A stretch of 14,703 nucleotides of DNA from Gammaproteobacteria bacterium (GTDB lineage: Bacteria; Pseudomonadota; Gammaproteobacteria; UBA9339), in assembly GCA_018814965.1 (NCBI GenBank), contig JAHIYS010000226.1, positions 1 through 14,703 of the forward strand, given 5' to 3'. The position numbers and the translations under genes are program-made. Under the pieces are notes generated by a model. That model was not told the origin of the DNA, made no database searches, and was given only the letters and a program-made list of their open reading frames with translations. Below, piece after piece: positions 1-7,582 of this stretch. Position 1 is the first letter of the stretch. Every line of letters begins with the position of its first letter.

Positions 1-879
1 TCAGGCACACCAACTATGGGAGGAGTTTTAATTTTAATTGCGGTTATTACAAGTGTGCTGTTATGGGCTGATTTGAGTAGTCGTTATATTTGGGTGATCC
101 TTGTGGTAACTTCTGGCTTTGGCTTGATTGGTTTTGTTGATGATTACCGCAAATTGATTTTAAAAAATTCTCGTGGTTTATTAGCGCATCAAAAATTTTT
201 CTGGCAATCGGTGATTGGTTTGGGAGTCGCAGTATTTCTATTTTGGACCGCTAAAAGCGCAACCGAAACGCAACTTGTTATACCATTTTTAAAATATTTA
301 AATTTTGAGTTAGGTGCGGTTTATATTTTATTTGCATGTTTTGTCATTGTTGGTACCAGCAACGCAGTTAATTTGACCGATGGTTTGGATGGTTTAGCAA
401 TTTTACCTACAGTGATGATTGCTGGAGCTTTGGGAATTTTTGCTTATGCTAGTGGTAATATGAATTTTGCTAAATATTTGTTTATTCCTTATGTTCCTGG
501 AGTTGGTGATGTGGCGGTGTTTTGTAGTGCTATTGTTGGGGCAGGTTTAGGGTTTCTTTGGTTTAATACTTATCCGGCACAAATTTTTATGGGGGATGTT
601 GGTGCCCTTGGATTAGGAGCAGCTTTGGGGGTAATAGCTGTTATAGTTCGTCAAGAATTAGTATTAATGATCATGGGTGGGGTTTTTGTGCTTGAGACAG
701 TTTCTGTTATTTTACAAGTTGCCTCATTTAAACTTACTGGAAAGCGTATTTTTAAAATGGCACCAATTCATCATCATTTCGAACTAAAAGGTTGGCCGGA
801 GCCAAGGATCATTGTGCGATTTTGGATTATTACTTGTATTTTAGTATTGTTAGGATTGGCAACTCTCAAATTACGTTAG
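1..879 (+). CDS. mraY: MraY, phospho-N-acetylmuramoyl-pentapeptide transferase (5' end missing)
   Basis: Integral inner-membrane enzyme that moves phospho-MurNAc-pentapeptide from UDP to undecaprenyl phosphate, giving lipid I. The frame is open from the first base and reads SGTPTMGG, the conserved N-terminal motif normally near residue 70, so about 70 codons lie outside the window; the ATG at 16 is that internal Met, not the start. Further family signatures are visible in order: the DDYRK aspartates, NLTDGLDGLA, FMGDVGALGLGA, and the HHHFE histidine motif near the C-terminus (about 769-783). Several hydrophobic membrane segments alternate with these loops, and the C-terminal end has normal family length. 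In most relatives mraY sits in the dcw cluster before murD; here lpoA follows after a short gap. Identification is secure. Confidence 0.97.
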   Translation, partial: SGTPTMGGVLILIAVITSVLLWADLSSRYIWVILVVTSGFGLIGFVDDYRKLILKNSRGLLAHQKFFWQSVIGLGVAVFLFWTAKSATETQLVIPFLKYLNFELGAVYILFACFVIVGTSNAVNLTDGLDGLAILPTVMIAGALGIFAYASGNMNFAKYLFIPYVPGVGDVAVFCSAIVGAGLGFLWFNTYPAQIFMGDVGALGLGAALGVIAVIVRQELVLMIMGGVFVLETVSVILQVASFKLTGKRIFKMAPIHHHFELKGWPEPRIIVRFWIITCILVLLGLATLKLR

Positions 880-922
880 AAAGCACCTGGTTGTAAATAG
901 TGTGCAATTTAGGGATGATATT

Positions 923-2239
923 ATGCGAAGTAATTATAGCAATGGCAGAGCAAATCTTATGGTATGGCAAATTAGTAGCAAATCAATTAAAAAAACATTT
1001 AAAGCTGCTTTTGGGCTTTTTTATCTGCGTTTTGTGATGATGCTGGTTTTGGTTTTATTTCTCGCTGGTTGCGTTGGTGGAGGAAAAGGAGCTGGATGGT
1101 TCACAGAAAAGCAAGCCGAGGTTATACAAGCAAGAAGTGAGGTGTCATCAATTAGTGCAGAGCCAAATAATATAGTCTTAATGCTGCCCTTAAAGGGAGG
1201 ACTTGCTGCTACCAGCCAAGCAATTCGCAATGGTTTTTTGGCTGCTTATTATCATGAGCGTAAAGAAAGACCTAATATCAATATAAAGGTTGTCGATACT
1301 ACTAATGCTGATATACCAGAATTGTATCAGCAAGCTTTAATTGATGGTGTTGAGGTGGTTGTTGGACCATTGACTAAAAAAGAGGTGGAGACTGTGCTTG
1401 GTATTGATTCGCTGCCAATTCCTACCATTGCTTTAAATACTTTAGATGATTATATTTATAATTTTGCTCCTAATCTATATCAGTTTGGGTTGTTGCCACA
1501 GGATGAAGCTGCTCAGGTTGCGACAAAAATGCTAGAAGGTGGGCATGATCATGTGGCGGTTATCGTACCTGAAAATGCTTGGGGAGATAAAATATCTCGA
1601 GTATTTCAAGCTAAATATGAGGAATCTGGTGGTCAGGTAATTGCGATTTTAAATTATAATGATAGCTCAAGTTTATCTGAACAGCTTTGCCCTTTTTTGG
1701 CTGCAGATGAATCTAAGTTGTGCTCTCCTAAAAAACATAGGGATAAAAAGCAGAATATTTCTAATGAGCCGATGCGACGTCAAGATATTAATACTATTTT
1801 TTTGGTAGCTACTCCAGATAAAGCGCGGCAGATTGTACCATTGCTTAAATTTTATTATGCTGGGGATCTGCCTTTTTATTCAATTTCAGCAATTTATACA
1901 GGTGTTTTGGCTCCTAGCTTAGATCGGGATATTGACGGAGTTTATTTTTGTGATACGCCATGGGTGCTCAATGAACCATCAGTTTTTAATGCTAATTTAC
2001 AAGAGATTAATAGGCAGATAATAACGCTTTGGCCAGCTTCTTATACTAATTATAAGAGATTATATGCGCTGGGTATCGATGCTTATAATTTGGCTTCTAA
2101 ATTAAACGTATTTTTAAATTCACCACAAGATGGTTTTGATGGTGCCAGTGGTAAGTTATATCTAGATAGCTTTAACCATATTTATCGTGAATTGAAGTGG
2201 GCGAGATTTCGTGATGGGTTTCCTGTTGCTATACAATGA
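923..2239 (+). CDS. lpoA: LpoA/LppC-type penicillin-binding protein activator, lipoprotein, short form
   Basis: Outer-membrane lipoprotein family that activates the class A synthase PBP1A from the periplasm. A hydrophobic stretch ends in the lipobox LAGC (Cys50), followed by a glycine-rich linker. The body matches the LppC domain with a periplasmic-binding-protein type I fold: IVLMLPLKGGLAATSQAIRN near residue 85, then VVVGPLTKKEV, and LLKFYYAGDLP near residue 315. At 438 residues it lacks the N-terminal TPR-like helical domain of E. coli LpoA (about 680 residues). The ATG at 923 is preferred because AGGGA lies 7 bases upstream; an in-frame GTG at 902 and ATGs at 959 and 1037 are alternatives, and 959 would give a more usual signal peptide length. 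yraN follows 9 bases later, as in many gammaproteobacteria. Whether it activates PBP1A here is inferred from the family. Confidence 0.88.
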   Translation: MRSNYSNGRANLMVWQISSKSIKKTFKAAFGLFYLRFVMMLVLVLFLAGCVGGGKGAGWFTEKQAEVIQARSEVSSISAEPNNIVLMLPLKGGLAATSQAIRNGFLAAYYHERKERPNINIKVVDTTNADIPELYQQALIDGVEVVVGPLTKKEVETVLGIDSLPIPTIALNTLDDYIYNFAPNLYQFGLLPQDEAAQVATKMLEGGHDHVAVIVPENAWGDKISRVFQAKYEESGGQVIAILNYNDSSSLSEQLCPFLAADESKLCSPKKHRDKKQNISNEPMRRQDINTIFLVATPDKARQIVPLLKFYYAGDLPFYSISAIYTGVLAPSLDRDIDGVYFCDTPWVLNEPSVFNANLQEINRQIITLWPASYTNYKRLYALGIDAYNLASKLNVFLNSPQDGFDGASGKLYLDSFNHIYRELKWARFRDGFPVAIQ

Positions 2240-2248
2240 TTAAGATAA

Positions 2249-2605
2249 ATGCAAATAGTAGGAAAAAATGTAGAGAATTTGGCTTGCGATTATTTGCAAC
2301 AGCAAGGGTTAAAGCTGGTTACAGCTAATTATAGTTGTCAGCTTGGTGAAATAGATTTAATTATGGGCGATAAAGATGTTTTGGTTTTTATTGAAGTGCG
2401 GTATAGGAAAAATATTAATTACGGAGATGGGGCGGCTACCGTAAATAAAAGCAAGCAGGATAAGCTTAAAAAAACCGCAGCGTATTATCTTCAAAAACAA
2501 AATTTATATGATAAGGTTGTCTGCCGCTTTGATGTTGTTGCTGTTTCGGGAAAATATATGGATAAGTTAGATTGGATTAAGGATGCTTTTTGGGGTAATT
2601 GGTGA
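2249..2605 (+). CDS. yraN: YraN family protein (UPF0102), predicted nuclease fold
   Basis: Small cytoplasmic protein of the UPF0102 family, which has a restriction-endonuclease/Holliday-junction-resolvase-like fold but no firmly established function. The 118 residues cover the full family length. Visible hallmarks are an N-terminal helix with ACDYLQQQGLK, the acidic core GEIDLIM followed by FIEVRYRK (the E-I-D and E-x-R pattern), a DKLKKTAAYYL helix, and a late CRFDVVAV strand. The start ATG lies 9 bases after the lpoA stop with only a weak upstream purine run (TAAGAT), so it is probably co-transcribed and translationally linked with lpoA. It converges on lptC across 69 bases in which I see no clear hairpin terminator. 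Confidence 0.92.
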   Translation: MQIVGKNVENLACDYLQQQGLKLVTANYSCQLGEIDLIMGDKDVLVFIEVRYRKNINYGDGAATVNKSKQDKLKKTAAYYLQKQNLYDKVVCRFDVVAVSGKYMDKLDWIKDAFWGNW

Positions 2606-2674
2606 GGTTTCTTTGGTATTAAGAGAGTGTTGCATTCTAAAATTTAGTCTAAATCCAGCCACCCCATAATATTT

Positions 2675-3244
2675 TTATTGTATTTGATATAACATTTTGA
2701 TTTTCGATAGTAGTTTAACTACCCCTGTTTTGAAATCAACTTCAGCTCCAACGGAGTTAACTATATCCCCATGTTGGATCATTTTTACTGCTTGTTTTGT
2801 TTCTGCAAATTTAGTGTCAGGATAAAATGTGATCGAATTGGTGCTGATGTCAAAGTCAGAATTATTGGCCCCAGGTTTTTGAATAATCCTTACATTATTC
2901 CAAAGATGTATTTTGGATTTTCCCTGTTCGCTTTTGCCCTGTTTTGATGTGATATACCACGGCTCTTCTTTGAGGTTGTGTAGAGTTATTTTTGGATTAT
3001 CAAATAAATAAATATTTTCTGTAACCTGATGAGTTATCTTATCTGTTCGTATTCGGTTACGTATTTTTCCTTCGCTATTAAATTTGGTATATATTGCATT
3101 AATCATGAAAAAGTCAGGATTATCGGAAGAGCTGGTGGAGGTGTTAATATCTGTGATTTTTTTTGCGGTCAACAAAGCCAAAATGCTTGTGGCGGCAAAT
3201 ATGGTTAGTAAGAGAAATGTAAGTAATATGTTTTTTTTATTCAT
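2675..3244 (-). CDS. lptC: LptC, LPS export system periplasmic/inner-membrane protein
   Basis: Bitopic inner-membrane protein that takes LPS from the LptBFG transporter and passes it to LptA. The 189 residues show one N-terminal membrane segment (about residues 5-23, ILLTFLLLTIFAATSILALL), then a beta-rich periplasmic domain typical of the LptC/OstA fold: a MINAIYTKFNSEGK strand, KITHQVTENIYLFDNPKITL near the middle, and a C-terminal VNSVGAEVDFKTGVVKLLSK strand like the GVxxDxxxGxV end of the family. ATG at 3244 is preferred since it places the membrane segment at the extreme N-terminus; an in-frame GTG at 3277 overlapping the kdsC end is possible. It lies 26 bases after kdsC. The usual next genes lptA and lptB do not follow; the strand instead converges with yraN. 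Confidence 0.9.
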   Translation of the reverse strand: MNKKNILLTFLLLTIFAATSILALLTAKKITDINTSTSSSDNPDFFMINAIYTKFNSEGKIRNRIRTDKITHQVTENIYLFDNPKITLHNLKEEPWYITSKQGKSEQGKSKIHLWNNVRIIQKPGANNSDFDISTNSITFYPDTKFAETKQAVKMIQHGDIVNSVGAEVDFKTGVVKLLSKIKMLYQIQ

Positions 3245-3270
3245 TGAGTCTTTTGGTTTATATCGGTGTT

Positions 3271-3765
3271 TTAACACTTAGAATTTAAAATTAAATCACA
3301 TGCTTCGCGGACTGCACCATCACCACCTTTAAGTGTGGTTGTATAATGAGCAAGTGCACATATTTCAGGGACAGAGTCAGCTACTGCGATACTAAATCCT
3401 ACTTGTCGCATAACTGATATATCTGGTAGATCGTCTCCTATATAAGCAATATTCTCATTTTTTAGGCGCAACTCCTTTTTGATTTGATTATATGGTTTGG
3501 TTTTATCTTTAATGCCAAGGTAGACATGTTTAATTCCTAAACTCTGCATACGTTTTGCTGTGGCTTTGGATTTACGGCCAGAAATAATTGCTATTTCGAT
3601 TTTATGATTTAGCAATAACTGTAGGCCATACCCATCTTTTACATTAAAGCATTTTGTTTCTATGCCGCTGTCGGAATAATAAAGTTTACCATCGGTTAGG
3701 ACTCCGTCAACATCCATAATAAGTAATTTAATATCTAGATTTTTTAATTTTTTTAGTGCCTTCAT
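3271..3765 (-). CDS. kdsC: KdsC, 3-deoxy-D-manno-octulosonate 8-phosphate phosphatase
   Basis: HAD-superfamily phosphatase that dephosphorylates Kdo-8-phosphate to Kdo for the LPS inner core; cytoplasmic and usually tetrameric. The 164 residues match the compact C0-type KdsC length with no cap domain. HAD motif I reads MDVDGVLTDGKLYYSDSG near residue 17, with the nucleophile and acid/base aspartates present; motif II is IISGRKSK; motif IV is YIGDDLPDI. The KDGYGLQLL stretch is also typical of the family. It sits 16 bases downstream of kdsD, whose product leads to its substrate two steps later, and just before lptC, the same order as in E. coli. All catalytic residues that I can judge are in place. 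Confidence 0.96.
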   Translation of the reverse strand: MKALKKLKNLDIKLLIMDVDGVLTDGKLYYSDSGIETKCFNVKDGYGLQLLLNHKIEIAIISGRKSKATAKRMQSLGIKHVYLGIKDKTKPYNQIKKELRLKNENIAYIGDDLPDISVMRQVGFSIAVADSVPEICALAHYTTTLKGGDGAVREACDLILNSKC

Positions 3766-3781
3766 AATTAGATCTCAATAG

Positions 3782-4756
3782 TTAAATTAAACCTGATTTT
3801 AGTAAATCGTGCATATTTACTACGCCGATAGGGATATTGTTGTCATCGACAATTGCTAGGGTTGTGATCTGGTATTGCTCCATAATTTGGACTGCTTCTA
3901 CGGCGAGCATTCCTAGCGCGATGGTTTTACAATTATTACTCATGACCTCAGATATCTTTGTATTGTGGATATCTAGATTTTTATCTATAGCACGCCTAAG
4001 ATCGCCATCAGTAAATATTCCTGCCAAAGTGTCATCATTATTAATGACAATTGTCATTCCCATGCGTTTATTGGTTATCTCTATTAGTGCTTTTGCAAGT
4101 AGTGTGTCTTTTTTTACCGTTGGGATCGTATTGCCGGTACGCATTAAATTATCTACTTTTAGTAGTAGACGTTTGCCTAAGGTTCCTCCAGGATGTGAGC
4201 GTGCGAAATCTTCTGTAGTAAAGCCCCGTATTTCCAAAAGGGCAATCGCCAATGCATCTCCCATAGCTAGGGTTGCAGTGGTGCTTGAGGTTGGAACAAG
4301 GCCTAGTGAGCAAGCTTCTTTTTCGATGCTAACATCGAGGTTAATATTAGCCATTTTGGCAAGTGTTGAATTTGGATTACCGGTAAGGCTTATAAGAGGT
4401 ACTCCTAGCAGTTTAATTATAGGTAAAATCGCTACTATTTCCTCAGTGTTGCCAGAGTTAGATAGCGCTATTACCGCATCCTTTTTAGTTATTACCCCAA
4501 TATCCCCATGGCTAGCTTCACTAGGGTGCAAGAAAAATGCTGGGCTACCGGTGCTGGCTAGAGTGGCGGCAATTTTGTTGCCAATATGTCCCGATTTGCC
4601 AATGCCAGTAACGATGATCCTACCATCACAGGCTATTAGGATCTTGCAGGCTTCGACGAAGTCATCGTTAATATGTTTGCGTAAGTTTAAAATTGCTTGT
4701 GCCTCGGTTTCTAAGACCGCCAGGGCTATTTCATGGATTCTATTTGTTTCAATCAT
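3782..4756 (-). CDS. kdsD: KdsD, D-arabinose 5-phosphate isomerase
   Basis: Interconverts ribulose 5-phosphate and arabinose 5-phosphate, the first committed step to Kdo. The 324 residues hold an N-terminal SIS sugar-isomerase domain (about 35-170; VTGIGKSGHIGNKIAATLAS and EASHGDIGVI), the FARSHPGGTLGKRLL linker with the conserved histidine near residue 190, and two C-terminal CBS domains (about 205-262 and 272-324; GIFTDGDLRRA, then VNMHDLL). The start ATG has AGGT about 9 bases upstream. It is the first gene of the kdsD-kdsC-lptC unit and is divergent from mlaF across 114 bases, matching the E. coli layout except that yrbG is absent. An extended -10 at 4800-4808 fits its promoter. Confidence 0.96.
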   Translation of the reverse strand: MIETNRIHEIALAVLETEAQAILNLRKHINDDFVEACKILIACDGRIIVTGIGKSGHIGNKIAATLASTGSPAFFLHPSEASHGDIGVITKKDAVIALSNSGNTEEIVAILPIIKLLGVPLISLTGNPNSTLAKMANINLDVSIEKEACSLGLVPTSSTTATLAMGDALAIALLEIRGFTTEDFARSHPGGTLGKRLLLKVDNLMRTGNTIPTVKKDTLLAKALIEITNKRMGMTIVINNDDTLAGIFTDGDLRRAIDKNLDIHNTKISEVMSNNCKTIALGMLAVEAVQIMEQYQITTLAIVDDNNIPIGVVNMHDLLKSGLI

Positions 4757-4799
4757 ATGTTACCTGCAATTTTTTATGAAATTATTAAAAATTTTCTGT

Positions 4800-4808
4800 A
4801 TTATAACA
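4800..4808 (-). promoter_or_regulatory. Candidate extended -10 promoter for kdsD-kdsC-lptC
   Basis: Read on the minus strand this is TGTTATAAT, an extended -10 element with a perfect TATAAT hexamer. It lies about 44 bases upstream of the kdsD ATG, giving a leader of roughly 37 bases. I find no good -35 hexamer at 16-18 bases, which extended -10 promoters can do without. Sequence match only. Confidence 0.45.
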
Positions 4809-4870
4809 ATTTAACGTTAATGATAATAGATGAAGTTTTTAAACTAATTTTTGGCCAGGATTTTATACAG

Positions 4871-5665
4871 ATGACGGATAATTTTGTTGAAATAAGTGAT
4901 CTATACTTTACCCGCAATGATCATTGGATCTTTAGAGATATTAGTTTATGTATTCCTCGGGGCAAGATTGTTGCTATCATGGGTCCTAGTGGATCAGGAA
5001 AGACAACTCTTTTACGTTTAATTAGCGCCCAACTATACCCAAGAAGAGGCCAAGTTCTGGTTAATGGAACAGATATTCATAGTTTAAACCAAACTGATTT
5101 ATATAAAATAAGAAATTCGATGGGGATGCTTTTTCAAAGCGGGGCCTTATTTACTAATATCGATGTTTTTGAAAATGTCGCTTTTCCTCTACGAGAACGA
5201 ACAAAATTACCAGAAGATATCATCCGCAGTGTAGTGCTAATGCAGCTTGAGGCGGTTGGTCTTCGTGGTGCTCGTGATTTAATGCCGAGTGAGCTTTCTG
5301 GAGGGATGGCGCGGCGTGTGGCTTTAGCGCGTGCTTTGGTTTTGAACCCTCAGCTAATGATGTATGATGAGCCATTTACTGGGCAAGATCCTATTACTAT
5401 GGGAGTGCTTGTAAAATTAATTAGAAGCTTAAATGATAATTTGGGTTTAACATCAATTATTGTTTCACATGATGTAGCAGAAACTATGAGTATTGCTGAC
5501 TACGTTTATGTGATTGCAGATACCCGTATTATTGGTGAGGGCACCCCTGAACAGGTTCTTAATGATAAATCACCTATGGTGGCCCAATTTATCCATGGTT
5601 TAGCAGATGGACCAGTAGCGTTTCATTACCCAGCAAATAAATATCAGGAGGATTTACAACTGTGA
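4871..5665 (+). CDS. mlaF: MlaF, ATPase of the Mla phospholipid transport ABC system
   Basis: Cytoplasmic ATP-binding subunit of MlaFEDB, the inner-membrane complex that moves phospholipids between the outer and inner membranes and so preserves outer-membrane asymmetry. The 264 residues contain a full ABC domain: Walker A GPSGSGKTT near residue 40, Q-loop FQSGALFTNIDVFENVAFPL near 91, signature LSGGMARRVALARAL near 143, Walker B LMMYDEPFTGQDP near 163, and the switch histidine in IIVSHDVAET. The FTGQDP variant of the D-loop region is characteristic of MlaF. The ATG at 4871 aligns with the usual family N-terminus (VEISDLYFTRNDHWIF); in-frame starts at 4820 and 4733 would add unrelated residues and the latter overlaps kdsD. 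It overlaps mlaE by 4 bases, so the two are translationally coupled. Confidence 0.95.
   Translation: MTDNFVEISDLYFTRNDHWIFRDISLCIPRGKIVAIMGPSGSGKTTLLRLISAQLYPRRGQVLVNGTDIHSLNQTDLYKIRNSMGMLFQSGALFTNIDVFENVAFPLRERTKLPEDIIRSVVLMQLEAVGLRGARDLMPSELSGGMARRVALARALVLNPQLMMYDEPFTGQDPITMGVLVKLIRSLNDNLGLTSIIVSHDVAETMSIADYVYVIADTRIIGEGTPEQVLNDKSPMVAQFIHGLADGPVAFHYPANKYQEDLQL
5646..5664 (+). promoter_or_regulatory. Perfect Shine-Dalgarno fixing the GTG start of mlaE
   Basis: AGGAGG at 5646-5651 stands 10 bases before GTG at 5662. This supports the GTG start inside the last codons of mlaF; GTGA overlaps the mlaF TGA stop. Confidence 0.8.
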
Positions 5666-6444
5666 TTCTTTGGATTGAAAATTTAGGACGTATTGGATTG
5701 TCATTTTGTCAGAGCGTTGGCGTATCAGGGCTATTTTTATCGCGTACCGTTTTTCGTAAACCACGTTTAATAAGATTGTTCCCCTTGGTGATAGAGCAGA
5801 TTTATGCTGTTGGTGTGTTATCAATGGTTATCATAGTGTTATCTGGTTTGTTCATTGGCATGGTTTTAGCATTGCAAGGTTACAACATTTTAGAGCGTTT
5901 TGGGGCTGTGGAGCAGCTTGGGCAATTAGTAGCTCTTAGTGTAGTACGCGAGCTTGGACCAGTTATTGGTGGTTTATTGTTTGCAGGACGAGCGGGATCA
6001 TCGCTAACCGCTGAGATCGGTTTAATGCAAGTGACTGAACAATTAACCAGCATGGAAATGATGGCAGTTGATCCTTTGTGGCGAGTAATCTCTCCAAGAT
6101 TTTGGGCAGGTGTGATTTCGATGCCAGTTTTAATAGCTATTTTTTGTATGGTTGCAATGTTTGGTAGTTATTTGGTTGGAGTGGAGTGGTTAGGTGTTGA
6201 TGCTGGTCAGTTTTGGTCTAATATGCAGGCTTCGGTAAATTTTAGGATTGATGTTGTTAACGGTCTTATCAAGGGGTTAGTGTTTGGTATTGTGGTAACT
6301 TGGATTGCGGTTTACCAAGGTTATTATGCTGTGCCAACTGCAGCCGGCATTGGACGGGCAACCACTAAGACCGTGGTATATGGTTCTTTAGCTATTTTAG
6401 GATTGGATTTTATTTTGACGTCAGTCATGTTAGGAGGTTGGTAA
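5662..6444 (+). CDS. mlaE: MlaE, permease of the Mla phospholipid transport ABC system
   Basis: Multi-pass inner-membrane permease of MlaFEDB; it forms the lipid pathway with MlaD and couples to MlaF. The 260 residues match the family length. The conserved core is plain: VLSGLFIGMVLALQGYN near residue 53, SVVRELGPVIGGLLFAGRAG near 93, then SLTAEIGLMQVTEQLTSMEM, the coupling helix region typical of the MlaE/permease family, followed by DPLWRVISPRFWAGVISMPV. There are about five or six hydrophobic segments, the last ending at the C-terminus (AILGLDFILTSVML). It starts at GTG 5662, overlaps mlaF by 4 bases, and its TAA overlaps the mlaD ATG by one base. Identification is secure. Confidence 0.96.
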   Translation: MILWIENLGRIGLSFCQSVGVSGLFLSRTVFRKPRLIRLFPLVIEQIYAVGVLSMVIIVLSGLFIGMVLALQGYNILERFGAVEQLGQLVALSVVRELGPVIGGLLFAGRAGSSLTAEIGLMQVTEQLTSMEMMAVDPLWRVISPRFWAGVISMPVLIAIFCMVAMFGSYLVGVEWLGVDAGQFWSNMQASVNFRIDVVNGLIKGLVFGIVVTWIAVYQGYYAVPTAAGIGRATTKTVVYGSLAILGLDFILTSVMLGGW

Positions 6445-6920
6445 TGTTAAATAAACGTTTCATAGAAATATTAGTTGGTATGTTTATGTTGGCTGGAATA
6501 ATAGCCCTGTTTGTGCTTGCTTTTAAAGTTAGTGGCTTGAATATGTATTCTAGCAAAGGCTCTTACCATGTTAGCGCAATTTTTGATAATATCGGTGATT
6601 TAAAAGTAAGGGCGCCAGTTACTATTGCTGGAGTACGGGTTGGAGAGGTTAGCGATATAGGTATTAATGCTACTACTTTTAAAGCTACAGTTGGGTTTAG
6701 GGTTGATAAAAATCAGGATAAATTACCAGCAGATACTACAGCTAAAATTTTAACTGCAGGTATAATTGGAGCAAATTATATTGAGTTAATTCCAGGATAT
6801 GATGAGGTAAACCTTAAAGATGGAGATGTGATAATAGATACTCAACCAGCCATTATTTTAGAAAACTTAATTAGTCAGATGATTTATAAGATTGGTGGTG
6901 ATAAGAAGGAAAGCAATTAG
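6444..6920 (+). CDS. mlaD: MlaD, MCE-domain lipid-binding subunit of the Mla system
   Basis: Inner-membrane anchored MCE protein whose hexameric ring in the periplasm binds phospholipid and receives or delivers it to MlaC. The 158 residues show an N-terminal membrane helix (about 7-27, ILVGMFMLAGIIALFVLAF) and one MCE domain (about 38-118), with the hallmark stretches FDNIGDLKVRAPVTIAGVRV and GIIGANYIELIPGYDE. A C-terminal hydrophobic helix (AIILENLISQMIYKI) follows, equivalent to the pore-forming helix of E. coli MlaD. The ATG at 6444 overlaps the mlaE stop as TAATG and has AGGAGG at 6432-6437, 6 bases upstream. A TTG at 6438 in frame is less likely. Confidence 0.95.
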   Translation: MLNKRFIEILVGMFMLAGIIALFVLAFKVSGLNMYSSKGSYHVSAIFDNIGDLKVRAPVTIAGVRVGEVSDIGINATTFKATVGFRVDKNQDKLPADTTAKILTAGIIGANYIELIPGYDEVNLKDGDVIIDTQPAIILENLISQMIYKIGGDKKESN

Positions 6921-6955
6921 TTTGTAAAGCTTTCAAAATAAATTTGGAGCATATT

Positions 6956-7558
6956 ATGAAATTGAAAAAAAGTTTAGTGATAGTTTTGTTTTTGTTAATT
7001 AGTGTTCCTATCTTTGCTGCAGATCCTGCACCCTTGGTTATGTTAAAAAGCACCTCTAGCCAAATGCTGCAAGAGTTGGATAAGCATATTGGGCAGTTAA
7101 AAAATAATCGAAAGTTGGTTAACAATTTGGTTAATACCATTGTAGTGCCGCATTTTGATCTGCTTAGTATGTCGCGTGCTGTGATCGGTAGAACTTATTG
7201 GCAACAAGCTTCTAGTAATACGCAGCAAGAGTTTATAAAAGAGTTTACAGCTTATGTAATTCGTACTTACTCATCAGCATTACAATCGTACGATGGTGAA
7301 ACCATGAAATTTTATCCAATTCGTGGTGAAGTTGGGAATAAGACTAGAATTAGTAGTGATCTGATGCTGAAAAATGGCCCACCAATACAATTGCAGTATG
7401 GTTTGGTTAAGCAGGGGAGCCAGTGGTTGATTTATGATTTTAGCGTTGATGGCGTCAGTATTATAAAGAACTATCAATCTCAATTTGCTGGCATTTTGCG
7501 ACAAAAGGGTTTAGATGGTTTGGTGCGTCAATTACAACAACGTAATGGTGCTCGGTAG
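6956..7558 (+). CDS. mlaC: MlaC, periplasmic phospholipid shuttle
   Basis: Soluble periplasmic lipid carrier that moves phospholipid between the outer-membrane MlaA complex and inner-membrane MlaFEDB. The 200 residues begin with a standard signal peptide (MKLKKSLVIVLFLLISVPIF, predicted cleavage after the following Ala-Ala). The mature part matches the MlaC/Ttg2 fold: IVVPHFDLLSMSRAVIGRTY near residue 61, FIKEFTAYVIRTYSSAL near 90, WLIYDFSVDGVSIIKNYQSQ near 157, then a C-terminal helix. ATG 6956 is chosen over the in-frame TTG at 6944 because it gives a proper signal peptide and has TTGGAG 6-11 bases upstream. It lies 35 bases after mlaD within the operon. Confidence 0.95.
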   Translation: MKLKKSLVIVLFLLISVPIFAADPAPLVMLKSTSSQMLQELDKHIGQLKNNRKLVNNLVNTIVVPHFDLLSMSRAVIGRTYWQQASSNTQQEFIKEFTAYVIRTYSSALQSYDGETMKFYPIRGEVGNKTRISSDLMLKNGPPIQLQYGLVKQGSQWLIYDFSVDGVSIIKNYQSQFAGILRQKGLDGLVRQLQQRNGAR

Positions 7559-7582
7559 TAATTTAAAAAATTGGTTATTTAT

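Noticed and set aside
2636..2660. AAAATTTAGTCTA shared with the region near 9887, and ATTTAG/CTAAAT hairpin as terminator between yraN and lptC
   Set aside because: A 13-base AT-rich match can occur by chance, and a 1-base loop with no T tract does not make a terminator.
3837..4814. Long open frame on the plus strand opposite kdsD
   Set aside because: It is antisense to an obvious KdsD with all family motifs and its translation has no recognisable domain; it is a shadow frame.
4733..4870. N-terminal extension of MlaF of up to 46 residues
   Set aside because: It would overlap the kdsD start, lacks a good ribosome site, and the family N-terminus begins at the ATG at 4871.
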